The translations under genes were made by a program, and so were the position numbers. DNA of 64,000 nucleotides from Ensifer oleiphilus (lineage in GTDB: Bacteria > Pseudomonadota > Alphaproteobacteria > Rhizobiales > Rhizobiaceae): NCBI RefSeq assembly GCF_013371465.1, contig NZ_JABWDU010000002.1:310001-374000 (forward strand). Direction: 5' to 3'. The notes beneath the pieces are model-generated. The model searched no databases, had not been told where the DNA came from, and saw only the letters and a program-made list of their open reading frames with translations. Shown here in pieces: positions 17,203-25,781 of the stretch (the stretch's first letter is position 1; each line of letters starts with the position of its first letter).

Positions 17203-18405
17203 TTATTCGGCCGAAAGGACCGCGACGCCTTCGCCGCGGGAGTGACCGATGGTGGTCACGACCGCCGACCGGGCGGCAGCCGTCATCGGCTTTTCGAAGC
17301 TTGCGTCGAAGGCCGGAACCTTGGCGCCGTGGCCGAGCGTGAGTGCTGCAAGCGCAAGGCCTGCCGGAAACTGTGCTTCGATGCTGTGGCCGACAAGACC
17401 GCCATAGGCGCGCACCGGCGCGTCGGCGAGCTTACCTTCCAGAAACGCCTTTTCGCTGGCGACGAGGTCATGGAAACCGGATGTGCCGGAGAAGACGACC
17501 GTCTGCGCCGGATCGAGCTTTTCCGCCGGCTTTGCTAGGTCCGCAAGGCGCGCTTCCAGCTTGCCGTCGACGCGGCTGCCGCGGTCGCTGCCGATCGCGT
17601 CGATCGTCGCATAGATGCGCGCGCCGCGCGCTTCGGCGTATTCGCGGGATTCCAGCACCAGGAAGGCGCCGACGGATCCGGGGATCATGCCGCCACCGTT
17701 TTCACGGCTGCGTGACCAGATCGGGTGCCAGTCGCCCGTTGCCTGCCCCTGGATCGCCTCGATCATCAGCATGATGTCGAGACGCTCGGCGGAAAACGCA
17801 CCGCCGACCAGCGTGTGCGTCGACTGTCCGGCCTTGATGCGGAAGAAGGCCGTTTCGATTGCCGAAATGCCGGCTGCCTCTTCGCCCATGAAGGTGCGCG
17901 ACGAACCCGTCACCTTGTGCACGATGGAAATGTTGCCGGCGAGAAGGTTGGAAAGCTGGGCCAGGAACAGCGTCGGGCGCAGTTCGGTCGTCAGCTTCTC
18001 GTTCAAGAGCTGCTCGCGGTCGTTGCGCTTCAGCGCCTCGTCGACGATCAGCGAATCGACGTTGATGTCGCGCTCGCCGCCACCGGCAGCAACGATCATG
18101 TCCATGCTGCCGCAAGCGTCGAGATTGTCCTTGAGACCGGCATCGTCAAGCGCCAGACCGGCGGCAAAGACGCCGAGGCGCTGCCAGTTTTCCATCTGTC
18201 GCTGGTCGCCGCGCTTGGCGATCTGCTGGGACCAGTCGATCTCCGGCAGCGGATGCACTGGATAGGGCTTGAACTTTTCCGTCTCGACGCGTGCAGCCGG
18301 CGTCTCGGTTGCGCTCAGAAGCGCAATATGCGGCTCGACGCCGACACCCAGGCTCGTGACGATACCGACACCGGTGATCACCACGTCGTTTGCGGATTTG
18401 CTCAT
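17203..18405 (-). CDS. fabF2XL: FabF2-XL, ketosynthase-like partner lacking the catalytic Cys (chain-length-factor-like)
   Basis: 400-residue thiolase-fold protein similar along its length to FabF1. By eye alignment the nucleophile position falls in GEEAAGISAI, with Glu in place of Cys, and the first active-site His segment reads FSGTSGFHDLV, with Ser in its place; only the second His segment (GLVGHSIEAQFP) is kept. This is the pattern of a KS-beta/chain-length-factor rather than an active synthase. Start ATG 18405 has GGAGAAG at correct spacing; a GTG at 18411 overlapping the fabZ stop would sit too close to it. Confidence 0.88.
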   Translation of the reverse strand: MSKSANDVVITGVGIVTSLGVGVEPHIALLSATETPAARVETEKFKPYPVHPLPEIDWSQQIAKRGDQRQMENWQRLGVFAAGLALDDAGLKDNLDACGSMDMIVAAGGGERDINVDSLIVDEALKRNDREQLLNEKLTTELRPTLFLAQLSNLLAGNISIVHKVTGSSRTFMGEEAAGISAIETAFFRIKAGQSTHTLVGGAFSAERLDIMLMIEAIQGQATGDWHPIWSRSRENGGGMIPGSVGAFLVLESREYAEARGARIYATIDAIGSDRGSRVDGKLEARLADLAKPAEKLDPAQTVVFSGTSGFHDLVASEKAFLEGKLADAPVRAYGGLVGHSIEAQFPAGLALAALTLGHGAKVPAFDASFEKPMTAAARSAVVTTIGHSRGEGVAVLSAE

Positions 18406-18407
18406 CT

Positions 18408-18893
18408 TCACTTCTCCGAAGCGGCGTCTGCCGCAATCGCCGCCATCAGGCCCACCTCGACGGCGCGCTTGCGCACGATATCGCCGAGCGGCACCTGATC
18501 GAACGGCATCGTTCTGAGTTTCAACTGTGCGTCACAGACCTTCTTGCCCGCAGACGTGATCTTCGCCTTGGTGACCGCGAAGCCGGAACCGTCGTGCTCG
18601 AGGAAGGCTTCGATATCGAGTTCGGCCGAGGGTTCGACGAAGGTCCGCATCTTGGCGCCGTCGACCGACATCAGAAACGGCATTGCCGCGAAATTGGTCG
18701 AGGCCAGAACGAGAAATCCCGAAGCCTGCGCCATCGTCTCGATCAGAAGCACACCCGGCACCAGCGGATAGCCTGGGAAGTGGCCCTCGAATACCGGGCT
18801 CTTTTCGGGAACGACGGATCGCGCCGTCAGCCGGCCAGCCGAAAGATCGACCGTTTCGACACGATCGATCATCTGGAAGTATTCAAGGAGCAT
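18408..18893 (-). CDS. fabZXL: FabZ-type 3-hydroxyacyl-ACP dehydratase of the acpXL locus
   Basis: 161-residue hot-dog-fold dehydratase. The active-site segment EGHFPGYPLVPGVLLIETMAQ gives both the catalytic His and the Glu. Removes water from the 3-hydroxyacyl intermediate on AcpXL during each elongation round. Starts at ATG 18893 with GGAG-type site; ends overlapping the possible GTG start of fabF2XL. Separated from acpXL upstream by a hairpin with a T-run. Confidence 0.94.
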   Translation of the reverse strand: MLLEYFQMIDRVETVDLSAGRLTARSVVPEKSPVFEGHFPGYPLVPGVLLIETMAQASGFLVLASTNFAAMPFLMSVDGAKMRTFVEPSAELDIEAFLEHDGSGFAVTKAKITSAGKKVCDAQLKLRTMPFDQVPLGDIVRKRAVEVGLMAAIAADAASEK

Positions 18894-18926
18894 GGAGGCT
18901 CACCCCGTTTGGTTTCGGGCTCAAGT

Positions 18927-18976
18927 AAAAACGCCAATGCCGCCTGTCAAGCGCGAGGCGCGACCGGCGGCATTGG
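18927..18976 (-). terminator. Terminator/attenuator hairpin between acpXL and fabZXL
   Basis: Read on the minus strand, CCAATGCCGCC and GGCGGCATTGG form a perfect 11-bp stem directly followed by CGTTTTT. It has all features of an intrinsic terminator yet lies inside the operon, 34-83 bp after the acpXL stop; partial termination would make acpXL mRNA exceed that of the enzymes. Confidence 0.75.
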
Positions 18977-19009
18977 AAATCGATTGGAAAGGCTTGAACC
19001 TTGGCCCAA

Positions 19010-19294
19010 TCAGGCCTTGGCAGCCCGCAGCTCGTCGATCTTGGAGCAGAGGTTCTTGAGAACGAAGTATTCTTCGGTCGAAACCTTGCCTTCGTTGACT
19101 TCCTGCGTCCACTGTTCCAGCGGAATCTTGATGCCGAATTCCTTGTCGATCGCAAAGACGATGTCGAGGAAGTCCAGGCTGTCGATGCCGAGATCGTCGA
19201 TCGTGTGGCTTTCCGGCGTGATCGTCTCGCGATCGATCTCGCTCGTTTCCGCGATGATGTCGGCAACCTTGTCGAATGTAGCAGTCACGCGCAT
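19010..19294 (-). CDS. acpXL: AcpXL, acyl carrier protein for very-long-chain fatty acids
   Basis: 94-residue acyl carrier protein with the phosphopantetheine site GIDSLDFLD (Ser39) and the long form typical of AcpXL, with the insertion [25 protein letters not shown] that ordinary AcpP lacks. Carries the growing 27-OH-C28 chain to LpxXL. First gene of the cluster, starting at ATG 19294. Confidence 0.96.
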   Translation of the reverse strand: MRVTATFDKVADIIAETSEIDRETITPESHTIDDLGIDSLDFLDIVFAIDKEFGIKIPLEQWTQEVNEGKVSTEEYFVLKNLCSKIDELRAAKA

Positions 19295-19397
19295 ACCTCT
19301 TTATTATTTTATTCCGAGTCTCGGCGATCCTATAGGTAAATGCGCCGCAAAAGCCAATGGCCTTGATAACAAGCGCCGCGATTTGACTGCGGTGTTG

Positions 19398-20747
19398 CTA
19401 AACGGCGACCGAATGACGCCCGCGCCCCGATTGAAGATGAGCGTCGAAAACCGCCGCAACCGACCGGGCAAATGGCCGGCCGCGTTCGGTCAGTCGAAAG
19501 AAGCCGTCCTCGATCGCCGTCAACCCGTCCACATCCCTTGCGCGAAAGAGCTTTGCCTCCTCGATAACCGTCCCGGCGCATTCAGGAAATTCGGCCCTGA
19601 GTCGCGAAAAGGAAAAGGCGAAATCGCACATGATCGCCGCAATCACCCGCGATCGCAGGCGGTCGTCCGGCGTCAGCATGTAACCGCGCATCGCCGCCAG
19701 ACCGGATTGCTCGACCTGGCGCAGATATTCGCCGGTTGCCGGCATGTTCTGCACATAACCTTGACGAAACTGACCGATCGAAGAGGCACCGAGACCGATC
19801 AGGGTTTCGGCGCTGTCCGTGGTATAGCCTTGAAAGTTCCGGCGCAGGCGCCCTTCCCGGCTGGCGATCGCCAGGCTGTCACCGGGCTTGGCGAAATGAT
19901 CGATGCCAACAGCCTCGTATCCGGCGGCGACAAGCATTTCGGCTGCCCGGCTCATCTGGGCAAAGCGCTCGACGATACCGGGCAGGCTTTCGTCCGGGAT
20001 CATCGACTGGTGCTTCTTCATCCACGGCACATGGGCGTAGCCGAAGAGCGCGACACGGTCGGGCGCCAAGGACAGAACGGCATCGATCGTGGCTTCAAGC
20101 GATGACAGGCTCTGATAGGGTAAGCCGTAAAGCACATCGCAATTGACCGAGCGCACGCCCCGCGCCCGCGACGCCTCGATCGCGTCGCGCGTCTGCTCAT
20201 AGGTCTGGATGCGGTTGATCGCCTTTTGCACCACCGGGTCGAAATCCTGGACGCCGAAGCTCGCCCGCGTCATGCCGATCGCCGCCAGCGCATCATGGCG
20301 CGCCTCGTCGAGATCGTTCGGGTCCATTTCGACGCTGATTTCGCAATCACTGGAAAACTGAAAGTGACGGTTGAAGGCCTGCCTGAGCGCGATCAGATCG
20401 TCTGGCCTCAGCAATGTCGGCGATCCACCGCCCAGATGCAGCGCCGTGACCTTCGCCTGGCCGTTCACCCGTCCGCCGATCGCCGCAATCTCGCGGTGCA
20501 GACCGTTGAGATAGGTCGTCACCGGGTCGTAACGCAGCGTCTGCTTGGTGTGGCAGGCACAGAACCAGCACAGCCGGTCGCAATAGGGCACATGCGCATA
20601 GAGCGACAGCGCCTCACCAGGTTCGATCGCGTCGAGCCAGGATTGGTATTCAGCCTGACCGACCGTTTCGGAAAAATGCGGCGCGGTCGGGTAGCTGGTA
20701 TAGCGCGGCACGGGGCTCGCATATTTCAGGATCAGAGCGTCGTCCAT
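19398..20747 (-). CDS. hemN: HemN, oxygen-independent coproporphyrinogen III dehydrogenase
   Basis: Radical-SAM enzyme of anaerobic haem synthesis, 449 residues from ATG 20747. The iron-sulfur motif CDRLCWFC (CX3CX2C) is near residue 60, preceded by the family-specific PRYTSYPTAPHF and followed by HLGGGSPTLL. C-terminal HemN domain ends with the LTERGRPFARSVAAVFD segment. A perfect FixK/Fnr box lies 53-66 bp upstream, placing it in the FnrN regulon: haem for the cbb3 oxidase can thus be made at low oxygen. Confidence 0.97.
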   Translation of the reverse strand: MDDALILKYASPVPRYTSYPTAPHFSETVGQAEYQSWLDAIEPGEALSLYAHVPYCDRLCWFCACHTKQTLRYDPVTTYLNGLHREIAAIGGRVNGQAKVTALHLGGGSPTLLRPDDLIALRQAFNRHFQFSSDCEISVEMDPNDLDEARHDALAAIGMTRASFGVQDFDPVVQKAINRIQTYEQTRDAIEASRARGVRSVNCDVLYGLPYQSLSSLEATIDAVLSLAPDRVALFGYAHVPWMKKHQSMIPDESLPGIVERFAQMSRAAEMLVAAGYEAVGIDHFAKPGDSLAIASREGRLRRNFQGYTTDSAETLIGLGASSIGQFRQGYVQNMPATGEYLRQVEQSGLAAMRGYMLTPDDRLRSRVIAAIMCDFAFSFSRLRAEFPECAGTVIEEAKLFRARDVDGLTAIEDGFFRLTERGRPFARSVAAVFDAHLQSGRGRHSVAV

Positions 20748-20799
20748 CGGTCTCTCCGTCAAGTTGGTCAAGGCATAGGACGGATGGCGAAGGAGACCT

Positions 20800-20813
20800 T
20801 TGATTTTGATCAA
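20800..20813. promoter_or_regulatory. Perfect FixK/FnrN anaerobox upstream of hemN
   Basis: TTGATTTTGATCAA, an exact TTGAT-N4-ATCAA site, lies 53-66 bp upstream of hemN and about 150 bp upstream of the divergent fnrN start. It could activate hemN and, at a distance, affect fnrN. Confidence 0.9.
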
Positions 20814-20962
20814 GTTGCAGAATTAACACGTTAAATTTGACAATTCGCAATTTGGCATGAGACATTGTTTCGCGCTTCCGGAATTAGCACCTGTCAACTC
20901 TTGATTTAACCGCCCGCATCCTCTTTGGTCCCCGGAACAAACCCGATGCAGGGAAGAAAGAT

Positions 20963-21700
20963 TTGCAGATCGTGACCGAACATCGCCGCAAGGATATCCA
21001 CAATTCGGACATTCCATCCGTCTGCGCTGCCTGCGAGGCGCGCCACGGCGGCGTTTGCGGCACGCTGACCCCCGACCAGCTTCTTGACCTTAGCCGGCAT
21101 TCGACCCGCAGGCGCGTCGAGCCCGGTCGCGAGGTCGTCGGTCAGGGCGAGATGACCGACAGCTACGCCAACATCATCAGCGGCGTCGTCAAGCTCAGCA
21201 AGGTTCTATCTGATGGGCGCCAGCAGATCGTCGGCCTGCAGTTCGCACCCGATTTCATGGGGCGCCCCTTCACGCGCGAAAGCGCGTTGACCGCGGAAGC
21301 GGCGATCGACACCGACATCTGCTCGTTCCCGCGCAATGTCATGGAGCGGCTGGTCGCCGAGGCGCCGGGGCTTGAACACCGCCTGCACGAACAGGCACTG
21401 AAGGAACTGGACGAGGCGCGCGACTGGATGCTCACGCTCGGTCGCAAGACCGCGCAGGAGAAGGTCGCAAGCTTCCTCTATATCATCGCCACCCACATCG
21501 ATCCGGAAAACGGCACGGCAACGGAGTTCGACCTGCCATTGTCGCGCGCCGATATCGCCGACTATCTCGGCCTGACAATAGAGACCGTCAGCCGGCAGAT
21601 CACCAAGCTGCGCAAGGACAATGTCATCCGCATCGAAAACAGCCGCCGTGTCACCGTGCCCAGCATGGATAGGCTGATGCACGTCGCCGGCATCGACTGA
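20963..21700 (+). CDS. fnrN: FnrN, FNR-type oxygen-sensing transcription activator
   Basis: 245-residue Crp/Fnr regulator. Four cysteines match an FNR [4Fe-4S] oxygen sensor: Cys21, Cys24 and Cys32 in CAACEARHGGVC plus Cys120 (DTDIC), unlike FixK, which lacks them. Cyclic-nucleotide-type beta barrel to about 130, dimer helix, and a helix-turn-helix near 190-212 with ETVSRQI, whose E-x-x-S-R residues read TTGAT half sites. The start is most likely TTG at 20963 with GGAAG 7 bases upstream; GTG at 20972 is the alternative. Likely activates fixNOQP, fixGHI and hemN through the three boxes in this window. Confidence 0.95.
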   Translation: MQIVTEHRRKDIHNSDIPSVCAACEARHGGVCGTLTPDQLLDLSRHSTRRRVEPGREVVGQGEMTDSYANIISGVVKLSKVLSDGRQQIVGLQFAPDFMGRPFTRESALTAEAAIDTDICSFPRNVMERLVAEAPGLEHRLHEQALKELDEARDWMLTLGRKTAQEKVASFLYIIATHIDPENGTATEFDLPLSRADIADYLGLTIETVSRQITKLRKDNVIRIENSRRVTVPSMDRLMHVAGID

Positions 21701-21717
21701 GCCCTCCCATTCCGCAT

Positions 21718-21826
21718 CTCAGCGCGTTTCCGCGTTAAGCCGGTCGCAGAAACGCGCTACATCCTTTGTTGTTTCGCATTCCCTAGCGGAAATCCGCTGC
21801 GCACTTTTCCTGGGAATGCTCTAACG
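21718..21826. repeat. Rhizobial intergenic repeat after fnrN
   Basis: A module with GCGTTTCCGCG, CAGAAACGCGCTACA, CATTCCCTAGCGGAAATC and ending TTCCTGGGAATGCTCTA. It is the same general family as the 12475-12575 repeat, reversed. It fills the gap between the convergent fnrN and L,D-transpeptidase genes. Confidence 0.6.
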
Positions 21827-22249
21827 CGTGATGACGATCCGCGTGTTGCTAAGCCCGTGTTCACGCGCCAGCGCGAAGAATTCCGCAGCATTGTTTGGAT
21901 GCAGTCGCACGCAGCCATGCGATGCGGGTCGGCCGAGCCGCTTCAGGTCGTAGGTTGCATGCACGGCGTATCCGCCGTTGAAGAACACCGCGTAAGGCAT
22001 TGGCGCATTGTCATATTTTCGCGAGCGATGGTTTCGCGAAAGCCATTTCGCCTTCCAGCTTCCCTTGGGCGTGACATAGCCCTTGCGCGCCGTGGAAACC
22101 TTCCACCGATACATCACCACGCCGTTCTGCTTCACCACCATCGTCTGGGAGGAGAGGCTGATCTTGGCAACGAGATTGGCGGCGCTCAGCGGCTGAGCGG
22201 GAAACTGCATCAAAGCGGCAATCAGCACAGTCAGGAATGCGTGTCGCAT
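21821..22249 (-). CDS. L,D-transpeptidase (YkuD domain), periplasmic
   Basis: 142-residue exported enzyme. Signal peptide MRHAFLTVLIAALMQFPAQP with likely cleavage after LSA near residue 23. The YkuD catalytic signature HATYDLKRLGRPASHGCVRL contains the nucleophilic Cys. Such enzymes form 3-3 peptidoglycan cross-links or attach proteins to the wall. Short form with catalytic domain only. It stands alone, convergent with fnrN. Confidence 0.9.
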   Translation of the reverse strand: MRHAFLTVLIAALMQFPAQPLSAANLVAKISLSSQTMVVKQNGVVMYRWKVSTARKGYVTPKGSWKAKWLSRNHRSRKYDNAPMPYAVFFNGGYAVHATYDLKRLGRPASHGCVRLHPNNAAEFFALAREHGLSNTRIVITR

Positions 22250-22485
22250 GCTTCACTCTCCGCGTGCGAAACCTCGACCGCAAGATCCCGACCTGTCGGG
22301 AAGATCATGCAGCAGGCTTCAGGCGCAGCAGCGTCTCTCACGCGTCACCGGGCGCGCGCGCTGCAAACGGTGGAACCAAACGTTCGCAAAGAATAACCGG
22401 CTCGTCATGATCCGAGTTTAATACATATGGAAAGCAGAGTCTTAACACAAAGATCGACGTGGCGTGGATACATGGCGAGTGCCCA

Positions 22486-23460
22486 TCAAATCATGGCGAT
22501 CAGAAGAACAGCCAAAGTCATCGCCGAACAGGCGCCGTAGAATACGGCAATTCCTGCATCGATATCTTCGCTTGCGGCAATAGCACGGCCCGGACCATTG
22601 ATCATCGGCTCGCTGACCCTGACACCGCCATAGATTCTCGGCCCGGCAAGCTGCAGGTTCAGCGCACCGGCCATTGCAGCCTCCGGCCAGCCGGAATTGG
22701 GCGAGCGGTGCAAGCCGTGGTCGCGCAGCGCCACGCCGATCGCATCGACCGCGGCGCGACGGCCACGGCGCAACAGAGCGCCAGCGGCAATCAAAAGGAT
22801 GGACAGCCTTGCGGCCGGCAGGTTGGCGACGTCGTCTAGCCGGGCGGCGGCCCAGCCGAAGTAGAGGTATTTCGGCGATTTGTGGCCGATCATCGAATCG
22901 GCGGTGTTCAGCATCTTGTAGGCGAGCAGGCCGGGAAGGCCGGCAACCGCATACCAGAAGGCGGGAGCGACGACACCGTCGGAAAAGTTCTCGGCAAGGC
23001 TCTCGATCGCCGCGCGGCAGACTCCGGGCGCATCGAGCGTCTTCGGATCGCGCCCCACGATCATCGAGACGGCGGCACGCCCACCTTCAAGGCCACCGTA
23101 CCGCAAGCCTTCGGCAACGCGCCCGACGTGGTCGCCTAGGCTCTTTTGCGCCAGAAACACCGCAACGACGACAGTCTCGAGCAGATAGCCAAGTGGGCCC
23201 ATCGTGCCGAACAATCTATGCAGGATGCAACCGAAGACCACGCTTGCAAGCAACAGCAGGCCGATCGCTACGACGCCGCGAAGCTTCAAGCCGCCGGCGC
23301 CAAGGGTCTCATGCCTGTTCAGCGCGCCATCGAAGACCGCAATCGCCTTGCCGAAGAAGACCACGGGATGCGGCAGACGCGACCAGAGCCAGTCCGGATC
23401 GCCGACGACGCGATCGAGCAGCAGCGCCGCCACAAGGATGAGGAGGATCTCGCCTGACAC
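22486..23460 (-). CDS. cobD: CobD (CbiB), adenosylcobinamide-phosphate synthase
   Basis: Integral membrane enzyme joining the aminopropanol (phosphate) arm to adenosylcobyric acid, 324 residues, five or so hydrophobic segments. Typical segments: LLLDRVVGDPDWLWSRLPHP near the start, AIESLAENFSDGVVAPAFWY, NTADSMIGHKSPKYLYFGWAAA and SPNSGWPEAAMAGAL. Starts with GTG immediately after the cobC stop, with GGGGAG in the end of cobC as ribosome site. Last gene of cobA-B-C-D. Confidence 0.96.
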   Translation of the reverse strand: MSGEILLILVAALLLDRVVGDPDWLWSRLPHPVVFFGKAIAVFDGALNRHETLGAGGLKLRGVVAIGLLLLASVVFGCILHRLFGTMGPLGYLLETVVVAVFLAQKSLGDHVGRVAEGLRYGGLEGGRAAVSMIVGRDPKTLDAPGVCRAAIESLAENFSDGVVAPAFWYAVAGLPGLLAYKMLNTADSMIGHKSPKYLYFGWAAARLDDVANLPAARLSILLIAAGALLRRGRRAAVDAIGVALRDHGLHRSPNSGWPEAAMAGALNLQLAGPRIYGGVRVSEPMINGPGRAIAASEDIDAGIAVFYGACSAMTLAVLLIAMI

Positions 23461-24480
23461 TCAGCACTCCCCAGGGCGCAGGGTGTTCCAGTGGCGCAAT
23501 GCATCCGCCAGCCGCTGGTCGCCTTCTGCGTCGGGCGCAAGCCCGATCCTGAGCCAGCGGGCATCGTAGTCGAATTTGCGTGTCAGGATCTGTGCCTTGC
23601 AGAGATGCTGATGCAAGGCGCTGGCGTCGGCTTGCTCCACCAGCACGAACAGGCCGGTTCCACCAATACGTTTGAGACCTGCGTCATCAAGCACCGCATC
23701 GAGGCCGGCGCGGCGCTCGAGAATACCCGCGGCGATCGCTTCAGTGTCGCCGGACATCAATGCCGTGGAGATGACCAGTGCCGGTCCGGACACCGCCCAG
23801 GGGCCGAGCCGTTCGCCAAAGGCTTCGAGCACGGCATCGCTTGCCACGACGAAGCCGAGGCGCAGACCGGCCAGACCGAAGAATTTTCCGAAGGAGCGGA
23901 AGACGATGAGGTTGTCGTTGGCGGCCACATGGCCGGCGACGCTCAAATCCGGCTGAAGGTCGCCGAACGCCTCATCGACGACAAGCGCGCCGCCGTTCGC
24001 CTTCATCGCTGCCGCCATTGCCAGGATGTCTGCCGGATGAAAGGCGCGTCCGGTCGGGTTGTTGGGGTTGACCACCACCGCAAGACCGTGCTCGGGCCCA
24101 AGCTCCTCGGCACGCACCACCCGATCGACGGCAAAACCGGCTGCCGTCAGTACGCGCGCATATTCGCCATAGGTGGGGCCGAAAACGGCAACCCGGCGGC
24201 CGGCCGGAACGAGGCGCGGCAAAAGCTGGATCACCGATTGCGTACCGGGCACCGGCAAGGGATGAATGCCGCTGGTCCTGTAATAGCCGGCGGCAGCTGC
24301 GCGGGCGCTGTCGATCGTCAGATTGTCGGGCAGCCTGTGCCAGGCCTGCAGCGGCACCGGCGGCAGATCGACCGCCCGTGGATTGATGCCGGTCGACAGG
24401 TCGAGCCAATCCTCGAAGCGACCACCGAATCGGGCGGCGGCTTCGGTGATGCCACCGCCATGCACGATCGGCGCGCTCAT
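23461..24480 (-). CDS. cobC: CobC, threonine-phosphate decarboxylase-type PLP enzyme
   Basis: 339-residue aminotransferase-fold enzyme that makes (R)-1-amino-2-propanol phosphate for the cobalamin arm. N-terminal HGGGITEAAARFGGRFEDWLDLSTGINP is the family hallmark; NPNNPTGR and the PLP-lysine segment SFGKFFGLAGLRLGF are present. ATG overlaps the cobB stop (ATGA). Confidence 0.94.
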   Translation of the reverse strand: MSAPIVHGGGITEAAARFGGRFEDWLDLSTGINPRAVDLPPVPLQAWHRLPDNLTIDSARAAAAGYYRTSGIHPLPVPGTQSVIQLLPRLVPAGRRVAVFGPTYGEYARVLTAAGFAVDRVVRAEELGPEHGLAVVVNPNNPTGRAFHPADILAMAAAMKANGGALVVDEAFGDLQPDLSVAGHVAANDNLIVFRSFGKFFGLAGLRLGFVVASDAVLEAFGERLGPWAVSGPALVISTALMSGDTEAIAAGILERRAGLDAVLDDAGLKRIGGTGLFVLVEQADASALHQHLCKAQILTRKFDYDARWLRIGLAPDAEGDQRLADALRHWNTLRPGEC

Positions 24481-25781
24481 GGCCGATCCATAATGTCGAT
24501 GAGGTGCATGAAAGAGCCGGCGACATTGTCGCGCTTCAGACCTGCCGGCCCCAGATCGACGCTGGCGGCATCGCTGACGGAAAACAACCGGTCGGCGGTA
24601 CCTTCAGAGACGATGGTCGCGTAGTGGAATTCGTGCGCCGTCATGGGTCCATCGAAGAACGTGGTGTCGAGAGGCACGACACGGCGGTAGCCGAGGTGCC
24701 GCCTGCGCTCGGCAAAACTTGTGACGAGCGGCAGCAGGCCGAGCATCTGGTAGCGCGCGCCATCGGCGGCGACAAGCCCCTCGCCCAGCACCATGTAGCC
24801 CCCGCACTCGCCGAAAATCCGCGCGCCCCGCTTGACCGCCGCAGCCATGCCGGATCGAAACGCTGCTGCCGCCTGCAGCCGGCTGGCGTGAAGCTCGGGA
24901 TAACCACCCGGCAGATAGATCGCATCGGCCGTGGCATCAGGGCTTTCGTCGGCAAGCGGCGAGAAGAAGGAGATTTGCGCCCCGGCACGGCGCCAGCCGA
25001 ACAGGAGGTGCTCGTAGCTAAAGGCGAATGCCACATCCCGCGCCACCGCGATATGCTGCCCGAACGGCTTGAAGCGGATGACTTCGCTCTGTGCACGTTC
25101 GGAAGGCGAGAGGGCGGAGGCAGCGCGGATCGCATCGAGATCGCAGGTCGCCTCGATCCGATCAGCCGCATAATCGATAAATGTCTCAAGCGAGCCATGT
25201 TCGCCGGCCTGCACCAGGCCGAGATGCCGCTCGGGCAGTTTCAGGGCGCTGTCCTGCCTGAGCACGCCGAAAACAGGCATGCCCACGCGCGTCAGCGCAT
25301 CGCGCAGCATCATTTCATGCCGGTCGCTTCCGACCTTGTTGAGGATGACGCCGGCAACCCGGATATCCCCGCGGTAATCGGCATAGCCGCGCACGAGTGC
25401 GGCGACCGAATGCGACATGCGGGCGCAATCGACCACGAGGATGACGGCAAGATCGAGGGCGGCAGCCAGATCGGCCGGCGTGCCGCTGCCATCGGCCGCA
25501 CCGTCGTGCAGGCCCATCATCGCCTCGACAACCAGCGTGCGCCCCTCTGTTGCGGCGTGCGCGGCGTTTGCTGCCAGAAGGTCGGGTCGCATGGCCCATG
25601 GGTCGTAGTTGAGGCATGGCTCGCCGCTGGCAAAGGTGTGGAACGCCGGATCGATATAGTCGGGTCCCGCCTTGCCGGGCGCGATTGCCATGCCCCGCCG
25701 CCGCATGGCGCGCATCAGGCCGAGTGTCACCGTGGTCTTGCCGGAACCCGAACAGGGCGCGGCGATCAGCAATCCGCTCAT
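24477..25781 (-). CDS. cobB: CobB, hydrogenobyrinic acid a,c-diamide synthase
   Basis: 434 residues. N-terminal ATP-dependent amidoligase with P-loop APCSGSGKTTVTLGLMRAM (residues 8-26) and the GPDYIDPAFH substrate segment; C-terminal glutamine amidotransferase domain with nucleophilic Cys in GECGGYMVLGEGL near residue 320. Amidates side chains a and c of hydrogenobyrinic acid. Overlaps cobA upstream and cobC downstream by 4 nt each. Confidence 0.96.
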   Translation of the reverse strand: MSGLLIAAPCSGSGKTTVTLGLMRAMRRRGMAIAPGKAGPDYIDPAFHTFASGEPCLNYDPWAMRPDLLAANAAHAATEGRTLVVEAMMGLHDGAADGSGTPADLAAALDLAVILVVDCARMSHSVAALVRGYADYRGDIRVAGVILNKVGSDRHEMMLRDALTRVGMPVFGVLRQDSALKLPERHLGLVQAGEHGSLETFIDYAADRIEATCDLDAIRAASALSPSERAQSEVIRFKPFGQHIAVARDVAFAFSYEHLLFGWRRAGAQISFFSPLADESPDATADAIYLPGGYPELHASRLQAAAAFRSGMAAAVKRGARIFGECGGYMVLGEGLVAADGARYQMLGLLPLVTSFAERRRHLGYRRVVPLDTTFFDGPMTAHEFHYATIVSEGTADRLFSVSDAASVDLGPAGLKRDNVAGSFMHLIDIMDRP

